Assembly (NCBI GenBank): GCA_007644065.1
Contig: VJWN01000028.1
Coordinates: forward strand, 248,001-312,000
Origin: Margaritispora aquatica
Taxonomy: Eukaryota; Ascomycota; Leotiomycetes; Helotiales; Discinellaceae
Length of the DNA stretch: 64,000 bases
Reading direction: 5' to 3'
In this document: positions 1-10,919 of the stretch, one piece after another
How the letters are laid out: each line of letters starts with the position of its first letter
Numbering within the stretch: the stretch's first letter is position 1
Position numbers and translations under genes: made by a program
Notes under the pieces: model-generated
Seen by the model: the letters and a program-made list of their open reading frames with translations, nothing else
Told to the model about the DNA's origin: nothing
Database searches by the model: none

Positions 1-1
1 T

Positions 2-1028
2 GCTGAGCATCCTCCCTCTCCTACTAGGAACCCAGGTCGTGCGGTAGAAGTTCCGATGCAACCAGGACAGAGTCAGGTGACTATCAACGTACCAGAAATT
101 TGCTATTCATCCCTGACTGTGTAATAGCAACGTATGGTACCAGTAGGACCGGGTAGACAGCCACTTACTAGTAGCGCACCTGTCAACAGAGGACTTCCAA
201 ATGGCCCGGGGAAACCGCCATCTTATTCAGGCTCTCCCTCCGAAGAACGCTTGGACAGTAAGATGGATCCTGCAAGTCAGCGCCAGGAGAGACGTCGTGG
301 CTACAGGAGAAACGACGACTTAGGCGATGACTGGGAGCAACCTGTTGGAAGTTCGCAACCAAAAAGCGGGAGACCAGCAGCGGCACCAACAGCCAGCTAT
401 GGTGCCAGCTCAGTACCAAACTCATCCCAATCAATTGCACGAGGAGGAGGAAATGCCCCGCGCCCAGAGCCTGAGATACAAAAGCCTGTCTCTCCAATCA
501 AGCCAACAGAACCTTTGGCTTCAGGAACTAGCATTCCTCGTCTCAACAGCCCCAGTGTCATTTCAAGCGTCTTGCAACCACTGGACAAGAAAGTCAAGGA
601 ATATGAAGGTCAGATGAGCGAGGCTCAAGTGCAAATGGCTCGCTTGGATGCCGAGATGGCAGCGCTTCAAGACCGACGGCGGGAAGCTGAGAATCGTTAC
701 ATGGCAGCCAAGGCCAAACACGATGATTATCGCCGGCAGTACCAAGGCGTGGAACGTGCTATGCGAGGAGAGCCAGAGCCATTCTCTCGTCTGAGCTTTG
801 ATGGGTGAGTGACCCACTACTAATGCCACTCCCGGGAATTCCAGCTGATTTCCAAGTCCGGAAAATGATCATGAACGACCATCAACTCAGCAAACGACAG
901 GGACACTTCCGCAGCAAAACCAGCAGAGCCCAGGAGCCGATAGCTCGCGCACAGAGTCGTGGAATTCGCTGAAGAAACCGAAGAACGAGGGCCGATTTCG
1001 AATAAGCAAGCTTTTTGGCTCATCTTGA
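2..1028 (+). CDS. Coiled-coil protein, C-terminal part (5' end outside window)
   Basis: Three exons join in frame: 2-76, 128-804 and 857-1028, with introns of 51 and 52 nt. The second intron has donor GTGAGT and a CTAAT branch-like site. The frame is open from base 2, so the true start lies upstream of the window. The visible 307 residues begin with a proline/serine/glycine-rich, probably disordered stretch. A roughly 60-residue charged heptad region follows (from LDKKVKEYE to the end of exon 2), which looks like a coiled coil. The tail is polar and ends in RISKLFGSS. I do not recognise the family; the layout suits a scaffold or cytoskeletal protein, but that is inference. The splice sites are well supported because the alternative acceptor at 844 gives an immediate stop. 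Confidence 0.7.
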
Positions 1029-2477
1029 TCGTGATGAAGGCAGAGAGGAGATCGAGGAAGACATTTTCACAAGTCAATATTACGTGCGGCTGCAAGTTAT
1101 GAGCGAGTTCATTGAAGAGAAAGATGGCGGATATATGATGAAATGGAATGGGTTATGACACTTATGAACTTCTAGGTTATGGAATCAGCTCATAATTATA
1201 ATATAATATCTTTCAGATATTTGACTACGTTGACTTATACATCCTAAACTGTTACTTGTCTTGGAGGCTCTGCTGAGTGTCCACAGAGCACATCTGATAA
1301 CATGAGAAGGTTGGCCATGATTCCACATGTATCTAGTCACATGACTTTACCACTCTAATTTCAGGTTGGTAAATGGAGGCATGGTTTGATTAATTGTGCG
1401 CTACCACATACGCCACCACATAGATTTTTTACAGGAAAGATCTATAGAACTCTCATCCTCCCACCCCTCGCATGAATCAAGGCAAGCAAATCTCTACGTG
1501 GGTACGTATCTTCGTCATGTGAACGTGGCCTCATGCTCCGCCAGTGTACAGCAAAATTCAAGTAGTATTAGAAAAGCAAGTCGAAGCCCGAGATGAAAAC
1601 ATTAAGCAGAGAAGCTATAGGTTCATATTTGTTGAGCAATTCCCTTTAATCGCACCGGGGAAGCGAATATGAATTTCCCAGCATCACCTTGTCACGAGAC
1701 CTCTCGCCAAACAACCTCAGGGTCTCGCTTAATGCACCTCTTTGTTCAACCCAACAAGGCATTGTCAACAACCGCGCGCATTCATAGTCATAGTCTTTGT
1801 TACTTTGTTCTAATTGATTCATCACTTCAATTTCTCACGAGATGGACTCCTCCCACTTCACACGATCTCTACGATCTGCAAATCTGCCAGTATCAGTCTA
1901 TATATAGCAATGGCGCTTCTCGATCCCTACTGGATCATCCTTTCAATTCCACTGCAGATGATAGGCAATTGGTTCGATAGTCTCGATGTGGCAGGTCATC
2001 GCGCGTTGCAGAGGGTACAGCTGTGCATTATTGTGTTACTGTTGCTCTGGATGGTCAGCACCGAGACTGAGACGCTTGCATAGCAAAATGAGCATGCATA
2101 TATCTCAACTTATTAGCCCTCTCTAACACTATTGCGGCTTTTTTGATATCATTTAGCGTCGGGGTTGTGCTAAACTCTTTGAAATTACGGCAGATCGCAA
2201 TCAATGCTTACTCAACAAGCCAATCGTTTGGAGATTGATTGCAAAATTTTGAAATAACACGAACGAGTTCAAGATCAAATATGTGGTGCCAGACCTTTGC
2301 ATTTTACGATCAAGAGTAGAACAGTACAAGAAGTCCGTGGTTCTGTGTTGAACATTACCAGGAAAACGAACTTCCTCCATTTTCGCCCAGTTTTCACCTT
2401 TGCCTAGTACCACCCAGTTACCACAAGCTTTCGACTTCCCAGGCACAAATGTTACAAAAGAATTTGAGCAAGATCAT
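1029..2477. other. Intergenic, convergent 3' ends
   Basis: This spacer lies between the 3' end of the coiled-coil gene and the 3' end of the minus-strand EF-hand gene, so it should hold both 3' UTRs. The only ORF of note is 1910-2083 (+), 57 residues with hydrophobic stretches. It sits 4 bases after a TATATATA run, too close for that run to act as its own TATA box. I see no RNA gene and no repeat. Confidence 0.5.
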
Positions 2478-3103
2478 TCAGTTTAATCTCATCTCCTCCA
2501 AGCTAATAACACCATCGCCGTTGACATCGTACCTACACCACTCGTTAGTCACATTCAATTTTCATCCCTAGACAGGTAAACTCACTTGTTGAAGTATGCT
2601 GCAACCTCAGGGCTAGCGGTCTCATTGGTGTATGTCAAGAACTCCTCAAAGGTGAAGAAGCCCTTGCCATCAGCATCGACAACGCCAAACATGCGCTCAT
2701 CCTCCTCACTCTGGGCGCGTGCAGCAATGTTGTGTCCAGGCCAGTCCTCGATGGCACGAGGGTATGGGTTTGGAGAGGATTGAACCTCGTCGGAGCGACG
2801 CTCAACGCATTGGATGGTTTCGCCGAAGACCCAGCAGATTGTTGGGGTGGCGGGAACGCAGTTCTTGTCGCAGCCTGAGAGGAGAGCGTTAGTTTCTGGA
2901 AGAGGATATTCAAATTGTTATTGTGTGGATGTGTATGGAGGGTGTTAAGGAGGTGAAGGGTGAAGTGTACCTCCATCACAGTTGCAGCAGAAGATGTTGC
3001 ATTTTCCGTTACCGCAGCAAGAAGTAACGGTTTTGGAGCCACAACAGGCGAGGGCAACTTGGAAAGTGCCGAGGAAGACAGCGACGAGGACTTCGAAACG
3101 CAT
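2478..3103 (-). CDS. Secreted cysteine-rich EF-hand protein
   Basis: Exons on the minus strand are 3103-2971, 2874-2586 and 2532-2478, giving 158 residues. The first ~19 residues (MRFEVLVAVFLGTFQVALA) form a signal peptide. A dense cysteine cluster follows at about residues 20-65, with repeated CC and CxC pairs. The C-terminal half carries two EF-hand loops, DADGKGFFTFEE and DVNGDGVISLEE; the second is canonical and the first has an unusual Lys at position 5. It is probably secreted and calcium-binding; the cysteines suggest disulfides or metal binding (inference). A TATA-like element lies about 135 bp upstream. The last intron splits the second EF-hand. Function is unknown, and I place it in no named family beyond EF-hand. 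Confidence 0.85.
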
Positions 3104-4821
3104 GTTTGCTGAGAATATGGATTGTAGTGGAAGAAAGGGTACTGAATCGAAGAGAGAAGCTAAGCTGTCGAGTAGATAGAAGCTGATTGTTGGATTGAAT
3201 GTGATGATGGACCAAAAGACAAGTACTCTCCAGTCTTTATATATCTTTTCAATTGCTCGTCTCTCGCGGGTAACATTCAACGAAAATTAACACATGACAT
3301 GAACAGAGACACAGCATAACCCATAGTAAGCCCAGTTATACCACAACCTCATGGTATCTCTTCCCACGCACCATTCCTAATTGCCTAATGACAACGGTTA
3401 AAATCACAATTGTCCAATGTCGAGATGGAACTCCGTTGCCAAGCCACGCGTTGAAACTGCCAACATGGGGAACAGGTCGGCGATTACTGTTCAGCCACAT
3501 TAGCCCAGTAGCATGCATCCTTCTAGAAGCAGAGCTGTCAGTTCAACCCATCTCAATGGCCATGAATCTCGTTCCTGCGCCTCGCCTATCGTAGCGCAGT
3601 CAGCAGAGGAGGTTAATGACCTGACCCAATCTTGGCAGGTATAAGCTTAAGTTCCACAATATCAGCCACAACTCTAAACTTTGTTTCTGCGAAAGAGTGA
3701 ATGGTCGCACTGAAATGTCGGTCAGTCTCGCCGGTAGCGGTTTATTTCTGCTGTGCATGGAAGGACCTACCTTGCACGACGCCAAAAAAGAAACATGCTG
3801 CGCCACAGTTTGCTACGAGAAGCGAGTGCGAGTGCGGTGGGATCAGGGGATCCTCAGCCCTACGAAAAGGATATGATTTAAGATATACGAGGTCCAGGAA
3901 TGGTCTACTCTACTTTATCTTTTAACCGACTCCATTCAACAGATTAGGGCGGTGGGTTTACTTGATACTCTGATACATGGAACCTGGAGATTGTGGATAA
4001 TTCCCGTCCTCTCAAGCATTTAAGCGAGAGCAGACCTAGAAAAAAAATTGATACCCAACCACTTCTCAACATTCAATATGCTATTAATCTCAGCATCTGT
4101 ACGTCTGCTTAGCTCTTCAAATGCCAATCATCAATAGAATGATTCAAATTCTCCTTTCTAACAGATACGTAAAAGCAGTGTCACTAGCGACAAACTCTCG
4201 TTACAACACGATGCACATGTAGCTCCACCCTTGCCCCTCCCCATTGCATCGGTAAAACATCTCTTCTTACCAGGGAGAGCCAGAATCGCAGAATCTCGCA
4301 CCTTTTTTTTCCCGAGATTGATATCACCAACAATCATACCTTGTCATGGCAACCATTCTTATCATCCTACAAAGACATCTTACCGCCAGCACGATTTTTA
4401 CGAATTGCTCATCTTTATCAGGAGCAACTGTGCTAATCCGAATCCTTCTTTAAGTTGACAGTGAACTTTCAGGTTCCACTTCATGTTTATGCCTCACTAG
4501 ATTTATTGCTTTTTCCCGGCCGTCACACTAAAATGGGGCTTTTCCGGAGGTATTGTCCCCCAAACAACCCTTTCGGTTCAGCATCTTGATCGCTCGAATC
4601 GTAAACCACTACATTGAAGGTCTTGATTTCAGCCTGTTAGTCAAGTATTGGTAAGATGAAAGTCCGGATGTTCTTATAACGCAATTCAATCAGAAGTGCA
4701 TGCGACATACAGCCAAATGAGCAGATAGCGGATATTTCATTACCCCCTCGTCTAGACCTAAGTCGCGATCTAGAAACGATCAGACAAGTCGTACGACACC
4801 AGGACAGTACAACACAACTCC
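3104..4821. other. Intergenic, upstream of EF-hand gene and downstream of GPCR
   Basis: The left part is the promoter side of the EF-hand gene (TATA at 3236-3243); the right part is the 3' side of the GPCR gene. Short ORFs on both strands have no recognisable domains and no convincing splice partners. I see no RNA gene. Confidence 0.5.
3236..3243 (-). promoter_or_regulatory. TATA-like element of the EF-hand gene
   Basis: The minus strand reads TATATAAA here, about 133 bp upstream of the ATG at 3103. This is a plausible core promoter position, but it is inferred from sequence only. Confidence 0.4.
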
Positions 4822-6279
4822 TCAATACGACACGAAAGTGCGATGACCCATGCTATCGCCCTTCTTCGCATTCTCTAAGCCATTAACTTCTTCAACCTGA
4901 ACATCCCACGTGGTCTGCATGACCACGCCCTCGCCCCTCCCCCTTCCGCTCCTGTTTCCATACTCATCCACATCCCCTCCACTCTTCATGATAATATCAT
5001 CCGTACTGGCCACCGGGCTCGGAAGCTCACTATATGGACTGCCCTTCGCCTTCGTCATCGCTTTGCCCTTCATCTCAATGCCCGTGTCCAGCGTACTTCT
5101 CAACACGGAGCCATTACCAGCACCTTGTGTTTTGGTACCACGTTCCGTGAGGAAGACACGTCTCGTGAACGAGTATAGCAGAACATTCATCCAGCCACCA
5201 CATGCCATGAGCGTACCCGCGCCCACGAGGTATTGCTTCGAGAGAGGGTGCCCGGCCATCGAGTATATGCGCCCGGTAGCCAGGGGGAGGGTGCTGAGGA
5301 CGTAGATGAGTGGGTACAGAATCATGTAGATCGTTGCGCGGGAGATCTTGGACTGGGAGGAGTTTCGGCTAGGTGTTTTCGCATTGTTGTTTTTCGCGGC
5401 GTTGGAAGATTGCGTCAGTTGGGGCATGATGGTTCCCATCCGTTTGCGGAGGACGATGAAGGTTGTGCCGTACATGATCAGGACTGAGCCTTCGGCAATG
5501 AATACCCATACTTTTGATGTGTCAGTTTGAACTCAAACAAGATCATTCCAGGTTTGAATGATATAAAACAGAGAGCCTGTATTTTGGAAGTCTCGAAATT
5601 GAAAACGCATCTACTTACTGTAATGAAAGTAAAGACGAAGGATGTCGTATTTTGCATTGATGGAGCACTAGTTGCCGAATTAGCAAGTTTCCAGCAATCT
5701 TTCACACGAAATAGAGATACATACCCAGCTCCCTTGAGTAACAAAGATATCAGCAGGATGCATGATGACCGGGACAAGAGTCAAAACAACAGCAAAGCCC
5801 CAAAGTGCCACAATCCAGCAAATCAGCGCCGAAATCCCGATCTTGCGACTAAACACCACATTATAGAAAGTATGACAAGCAATCGCAAATACGAAAAACC
5901 CGCTTCCCAAATCACCAACATTCACCAGCCAAGCTTGTATCCAACAACCCGCGCTTGGAGCAACGATTTGTCCCTTGTGGAGCCACATGACATCGAGAAA
6001 GAAGCCCAGGTCGCATTGGAAGTCGGCGAGCACGAGCTGGAAGATCAGGAGCATGTATTGATTCTTGTAGAGGGGTGTTTGGCGTTCATTTCGGCTGGCA
6101 ATGAATCTGTATGCCAGAAAACCCATAAGACTCAACGTCGCGATGCAGGAGAGAAAAGAGAAGCAGCAAAGAGTGATCATTCCTGGCTTCATGAACTGAG
6201 GGATTGGCGAGAGTGATCGTGGATATGCGTAGTACGTCCAATCCGGAGACGTGAACGTTGCATTCGTAATGCCAATCAT
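4822..6279 (-). CDS. Git3/Gpr1-like G-protein-coupled receptor
   Basis: Exons are 6279-5725, 5667-5619 and 5510-4822 (minus), giving 430 residues. I see seven hydrophobic segments: TM1 at about residues 33-58, then segments around KNQYMLLIFQLVLAD, GSGFFVFAIACH, ALICWIVALWGF, one across the tiny 49-nt exon and exon 3, IYMILYPLIYVLSTLP, and AGTLMACGGWMNVLLYSF. A Cys before TM3 (AGCWIQAW) and another in the second extracellular loop (GSWCS) could form the usual GPCR disulfide. The layout resembles the fungal Git3/GPR1 nutrient-receptor group, which signals through G-alpha to cAMP; ligand unknown. The ~110-residue C-terminal tail is hydrophilic and serine-rich. The loop between TM5 and TM6 is short, unlike the long loop of yeast Gpr1. 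The assignment to this class rather than a cAMP-receptor-like class is moderate. Confidence 0.85.
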
Positions 6280-8165
6280 GGTGACGAACTCCTTTCGAAA
6301 ACGAATGCCTTCAACAACTTTATCGAGCGAATTGTCGATATTCCGAACCCAAAGGTATCAAAATATTGAGTAGACAGCGAGAGAAGAGCTCAAGTCCTTT
6401 TCTAATACCTGAATCCCTGGTGTTTGAAAAACTTCAAACTCGTCGGCCTCACTTATGGCGACACTTCAAATGCACTTCATTATACCAAGACCTCCTCGTT
6501 TGGCCCCTTCGAGAGAGAACGCGAATCTGGGATCAGTTTCCCCATGCAAAACACAATTTCAGATCCTGCAGTTCAAGATTTTGTGAATCTCTCCAGCCTG
6601 TCAACCTCCTGAACTCGAGTTGAGCTTTTCAAAGCCGAAGTCTTTCTTGCGCCATTGAATTCAAGGAGGATCTTAGGCCTGTCCATGATGAAAGCAAGGA
6701 ATGGGTGCGACACGTATAGCTTCTTCCGCTAGTCATCTCTTTGATTTGCGTACGAGAGAGGCACAGCTTCAACCCTAGGTATCTTTTCGCACCGGGTAGT
6801 CACCCAATATTGCCAAAATTAAAGGGGAAATCAGTCCTGCAGCTCAAACTTAGAACTTAAAGACAAGTATCCACCTTTCTATTGAATGGGACGATTAGAC
6901 AACGTCTTTGTGAATATCAAACTGTTCTGGGCGAGATATCAATAAAGAACACTCAGCAAGCAATCGACCACGAAGAACAATATTTGCTGTCAACAGATAA
7001 TGCAGCCAAATCAGTCGATCTGAGATCATCGTGCTTGAACTGAACAAGTGAAAATACCCGATGAAATTAATATACCACTTAAAGGATAGAAAGTTGCAAC
7101 AAAAAAGGCGCAGGCCATTTTAAACCTTGACAATATTTCGATCACAATTCGGAAGAAGACTTTCCTGATAAGTATAAATAAACCTCATAACAAAAGTAGA
7201 GAAATAATGCGCAAAAATAATGATAAGCTGACAATTTCTCTCGTCGAATTGCATAATGATGCTACAAGCTAATTGAAAAAACTTACTTTGTACAAGAAAT
7301 GGAAGCATTGAACAAATCATGATTCAAGTACGTCCGTAAACTCAAATTCCATAACTCAAGCCCCATGTTCTCATCCTACATTTACGAACAGGCGGGGCTC
7401 TTCGGAGGAGAACGGGTTCACCATACCATGTAGCTCGCAGTGGCATGGTTGATGTTGGTGTTTGGGATGATATTGTGGCCTGTTGGAAGATTGCGCCAAG
7501 TTTAGGTTCACACGAGTACAGATTTAGGTAGATAACGAAGCTTTCCAGTAAAAAGCTTCCCTCGACAGAAGGCTGCCCGAGATTGCTTGGAAAACCCGAC
7601 ACTTCAATTTGGCGGCATGCAGTATGCAGCCGTCTAGCTCGGCAATTGAGCAACAACAACAAGCCGTAGCAGCCCCTGCAAAATGTTTGGTGTCAGGCTC
7701 AGAAATACATCTGCAGTGGCAAGGATGAAGCAAAAACCTGAAGATATTTATTAACGCTGAATGCGCGAATACCCCATCTGAGAAGTGTTTAACAGCCGGA
7801 AAATTTTCAGTGACTTGAGTTCTTCGTTCTTCCGAGTGCGCACACAACAGAGGATCTTCAAGTCAACTTGATACATCATTTTCGTCATCGCTGAAGAAAA
7901 AGTGCGTGCTCGACATTGGACGTGGGCATTTAGCCGGAGGCACAAGTTCAGCATGGGCCAGCATGGGGGAATAGAACATGGGAGAGCATCCGCCGGGAGG
8001 CTTCCGCCCACCATGGGCCCACAATCCTTGTTCCAACGTCCGCTCTCGTTAAATGCAACCTCACCCTTGAAGTCGTGCAAGTACTTGCAGAAGTCTCCAC
8101 TCAAATTGTATGAGTTTGTTGGAAAATATTGGAAGTGACCTTTTGCGGCACTGCGTCCGAGACGC

Positions 8166-8171
8166 AGATAA
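8166..8171 (+). promoter_or_regulatory. GATA-type site (AGATAA)
   Basis: AGATAA matches the HGATAR site of fungal nitrogen GATA factors (AreA/Nit2 type). It lies about 285 bp upstream of a DAL5-family permease start. A short motif such as this can occur by chance. Confidence 0.3.
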
Positions 8172-8247
8172 AACTCGATCGTTCATAGGCCAAGATCCGA
8201 AGAGAAGTATGAAGGAACCGACCAAACAGCTATGGCACCGAGATTGA

Positions 8248-8253
8248 TTATCA
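8248..8253 (-). promoter_or_regulatory. GATA-type site (TGATAA on minus)
   Basis: The minus strand reads TGATAA, a second HGATAR match, about 200 bp upstream of the permease start. AreA-type factors usually act on two or more nearby sites, so the pair is suggestive. Confidence 0.3.
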
Positions 8254-8453
8254 AGTAAGCGAAGAAGCACAGAGTAGAAAGTAAACCTGCCTGCGCCTGG
8301 ATAAATGCATTTCCAAAGTTCTTGCAGTCTCTACCAGAGTCCTTTCTCAATCGCATTCTCACCTTTGGATTGAACGAGAGTTCAAATTTTAAGTTTTTGT
8401 TAGAACCACAAGACAAGGGCTCCTCGTCTTTTCATTCTCTTCTCCCTTTCACA

Positions 8454-10158
8454 ATGGTTAGCACACAGCCAGGTTCGAATGCGGGTGACTTACATGTTGA
8501 CCCAGAGAAGTCCGGTTTGGCTCAGGCTCAGGCTGAGATTTCCTCCATCGATGATTCCGAAAAGCAGATTGGAAGGGGCAGTAATGACAACAATAACGTC
8601 GACACTGTTCACATCGATGTTACAGCAGAGCGAAAGCTTCTTAGAAAGCTGGACACTCGCCTGATTCCCCTCTTGTTTGTTTTGTGTGAGTTAAATTCAA
8701 CCTTAGACCTGAGATCAAGCTAATGGTGACTAGATCTGATGAGTTACATGGATCGCTCGAATGTTGGGTGAGTGGTTTCTACTTTTGTTCGAGCACCTGC
8801 TGACAATGACTTATAGCAACGCAAAGATCGCAGGAATGTCTAAGGCGCTCAAGTTTGATGCTAAAGGAAATGACTATGCCTGGTTGTTGACTGTCTTCTA
8901 TATCGGTTACATCATCTTCGAATGGCTGGCATTGATGTGGAAAGTCGTACCACCACACATTTGGGCTGCAGCTATGGCTCTTGGTTGGGGCATAGCGGCA
9001 ACCTGTCAGGCCACAACAACTTCGTGGGGTGGAATGATGGCTTGTAGATTTCTTCTGGGCTCTTTCGAGGCTGGATTTGGTCCAGGTGTGCCGTTCTTCT
9101 TGACATTCTTCTACATGCGACATGAACTTGGACTTCGAATTGGCCTTTTCTTATCAGCAGGACCATTGGCCACTTGCTTTGCAGGTGCTTTGGCGTATGG
9201 CATCACCAGTGGCCATGTAGCAATTGCCAACTGGAGGTTGCTATTCTTGGTTGAAGGTCTACCATCGATATGTCTTGCGATCGTGGCATTCTTTTTCCTT
9301 CCAGACTCGCCATCTAAAGCCAGATTCCTGTCCGAAGAGGATAAAGAAGTCGCAAAAGCAAGAGCAGTCCGTCAAATCGGATCCGCGCCATCGACTGCTA
9401 ACAGACTCGGATACATCGTCTGGTCAGACATTGGTGCTGCTCTAATAGATCCAAAGGTACATAAATCTTCCACGTATAGAAGTGCGATGACTGCTGACAA
9501 ATCATAGAACTATTTGACTGCCATGATGTACTTCTCTTGCAATGTCTCATTCTCGTCTCTGCCAGTTTTCTTACCCACTATCATCACGGAGATGGGTTAC
9601 ACGGCGGTTCGTGCTCAAGGCCTTTCTGCACCACCATACTTCATTGCCTTCCTTGTAGTCATTGCCAGTACTTTTATTGCCGACAGGACTGGCCAACGTG
9701 GTCTCACCATCCTCTGCCTGTCGACAGTAGGAGCCATCGGCTACATTATTTTGGCAGTTTCCAAGAAGACCGCACTTCGCTACTTTGGAGTGTACCTCGC
9801 CGCAGCTGGAATCTTCCCATCCATTATCAATGTTTTGCCTTGGGTACTCAACAACCAAGGCTCGGACACAAAGCGTGGAGCTGGTATTGCCATCCTTAAC
9901 CTGGTTGGTCAATGTGGACCTCTGCTGGGCACGCGCATCTACCCCGCAACTGAAGGTCCATACTATCACAAGGGCATGTGGTTTTGTGCCGCATTCATGC
10001 TGTTCAACGCTTTCTTGGCCATGACCCTGAGGACGCTCCTTGTTTGGGAGAATAAGAAGCTTGACCAGAAGTATGGACCTATTGAGAAGTCAACGGACAA
10101 GACAGTCTCCGCTGCTGGTGTTGAGAACGATGGGCCTGCTTTTAGATATGTATTGTAA
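8454..10158 (+). CDS. MFS permease, DAL5/anion:cation symporter family
   Basis: Exons are 8454-8685, 8734-8767, 8817-9456 and 9508-10158, giving 518 residues. The second exon is only 34 nt and encodes LMSYMDRSNVG, the family's hallmark TM1 segment, which supports the splicing. The acidic N-terminus (about 70 residues) is cytoplasmic; about 12 TM segments follow, split by a central loop (PDSPSKARFL...). The GFGPGVPFFLTFFY stretch in TM4 and the FIADRTGQRG loop fit this family of allantoate, nicotinate, vitamin and other organic anion permeases at the plasma membrane. Substrate cannot be read from the sequence. Two GATA sites upstream would suit nitrogen control. It is followed in tandem by a sugar transporter. 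Confidence 0.92.
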
Positions 10159-10370
10159 ATCAAGATGTTGGTTCAGAGTGGTTGGGTCCTAAACCCATTA
10201 TGTAGAACCAAGTAGCAATAATATCCGGTAGAAATGTATATATAATGGAGCTGATGGAGGAGAGGTCGTTGGGGGCGGGAAGGCTAGCCTGTCTGGGAAC
10301 AGCAAGAACCGCAATCACATGACTAACTATATATAACTTCCACCCCAAACCCATCATAACGATATACAAT

Positions 10371-10399
10371 AATATATATGTATATATATATATATATAA
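10371..10399. repeat. (TA)n microsatellite
   Basis: Near-perfect alternating TA over about 29 bp, broken by a single G. Confidence 0.8.
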
Positions 10400-10805
10400 T
10401 ATCTTAATATCGGACTTCTCATCTTCTTCAATATCTCAAGTCAAAGTAGAAACCCTCATCTCTAGGCATATTTTGTCTCTCGAAGTGTTTGCGATCACCC
10501 TAAACCCTTGGGTAAGCGAAACGGCAATTGAAGGTCTCTGTCGGGACTTTTTTTCCCGCCCTCGTCACTCGTCTGATGATGATTCACAACAAGCCCTCTC
10601 ATTCGTGCGGCTGGCTCAAGAGTCAGTTTTCCATGCAAACGCCTCCTGAACGACAAAGATCAGCCTCACAATTACTCGAAAAAGCAAACCGAATTTTAAC
10701 CAACAAATATGGCGGGGTCCCCACTCCACCCCATTCCTGCAAGCTTACCTCTGTGACCTCACCGAGGATTGTTCTGGTGGAGCAAAATTCTTTCCTTGCA
10801 AATGA

Positions 10806-10811
10806 TATAAA
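10806..10811 (+). promoter_or_regulatory. TATA box of sugar transporter
   Basis: TATAAA lies 109 bp upstream of the preferred ATG at 10920. The position is right for a core promoter. Confidence 0.45.
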
Positions 10812-10919
10812 GGAGCGCAAATTTCTGTTTCAGACTGACGCTTCAAGAGGAAGTAAACATATATTTGATCATAGACATTCTTGGTCACATTGCTCAACCA
10901 TCTTCATCTCACACTCGCA

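Larger units (their letters stand above)
6280..8453. other. Divergent promoter region, GPCR / DAL5-type permease
   Basis: No gene recognised. The right half, next to the permease, holds four CATGGG motifs within 66 bp (7952-8017) in a locally GC-rich patch, and two GATA sites (8166-8171 and 8248-8253). The left part has only scattered short ORFs. Confidence 0.5.
10159..10919. other. Intergenic, promoter of sugar transporter
   Basis: This holds the 3' side of the permease, a (TA)n run at 10371-10399 and the promoter of the sugar transporter, with TATAAA at 10806-10811. A second possible in-frame ATG for the transporter lies at 10881. No other gene is seen. Confidence 0.5.

Noticed and set aside
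5527..6216. Plus-strand frame of 229 codons opposite the GPCR
   Set aside because: The minus-strand frame encodes transmembrane segments with a conserved cysteine pattern; the plus-strand product is a charged composite without a domain.
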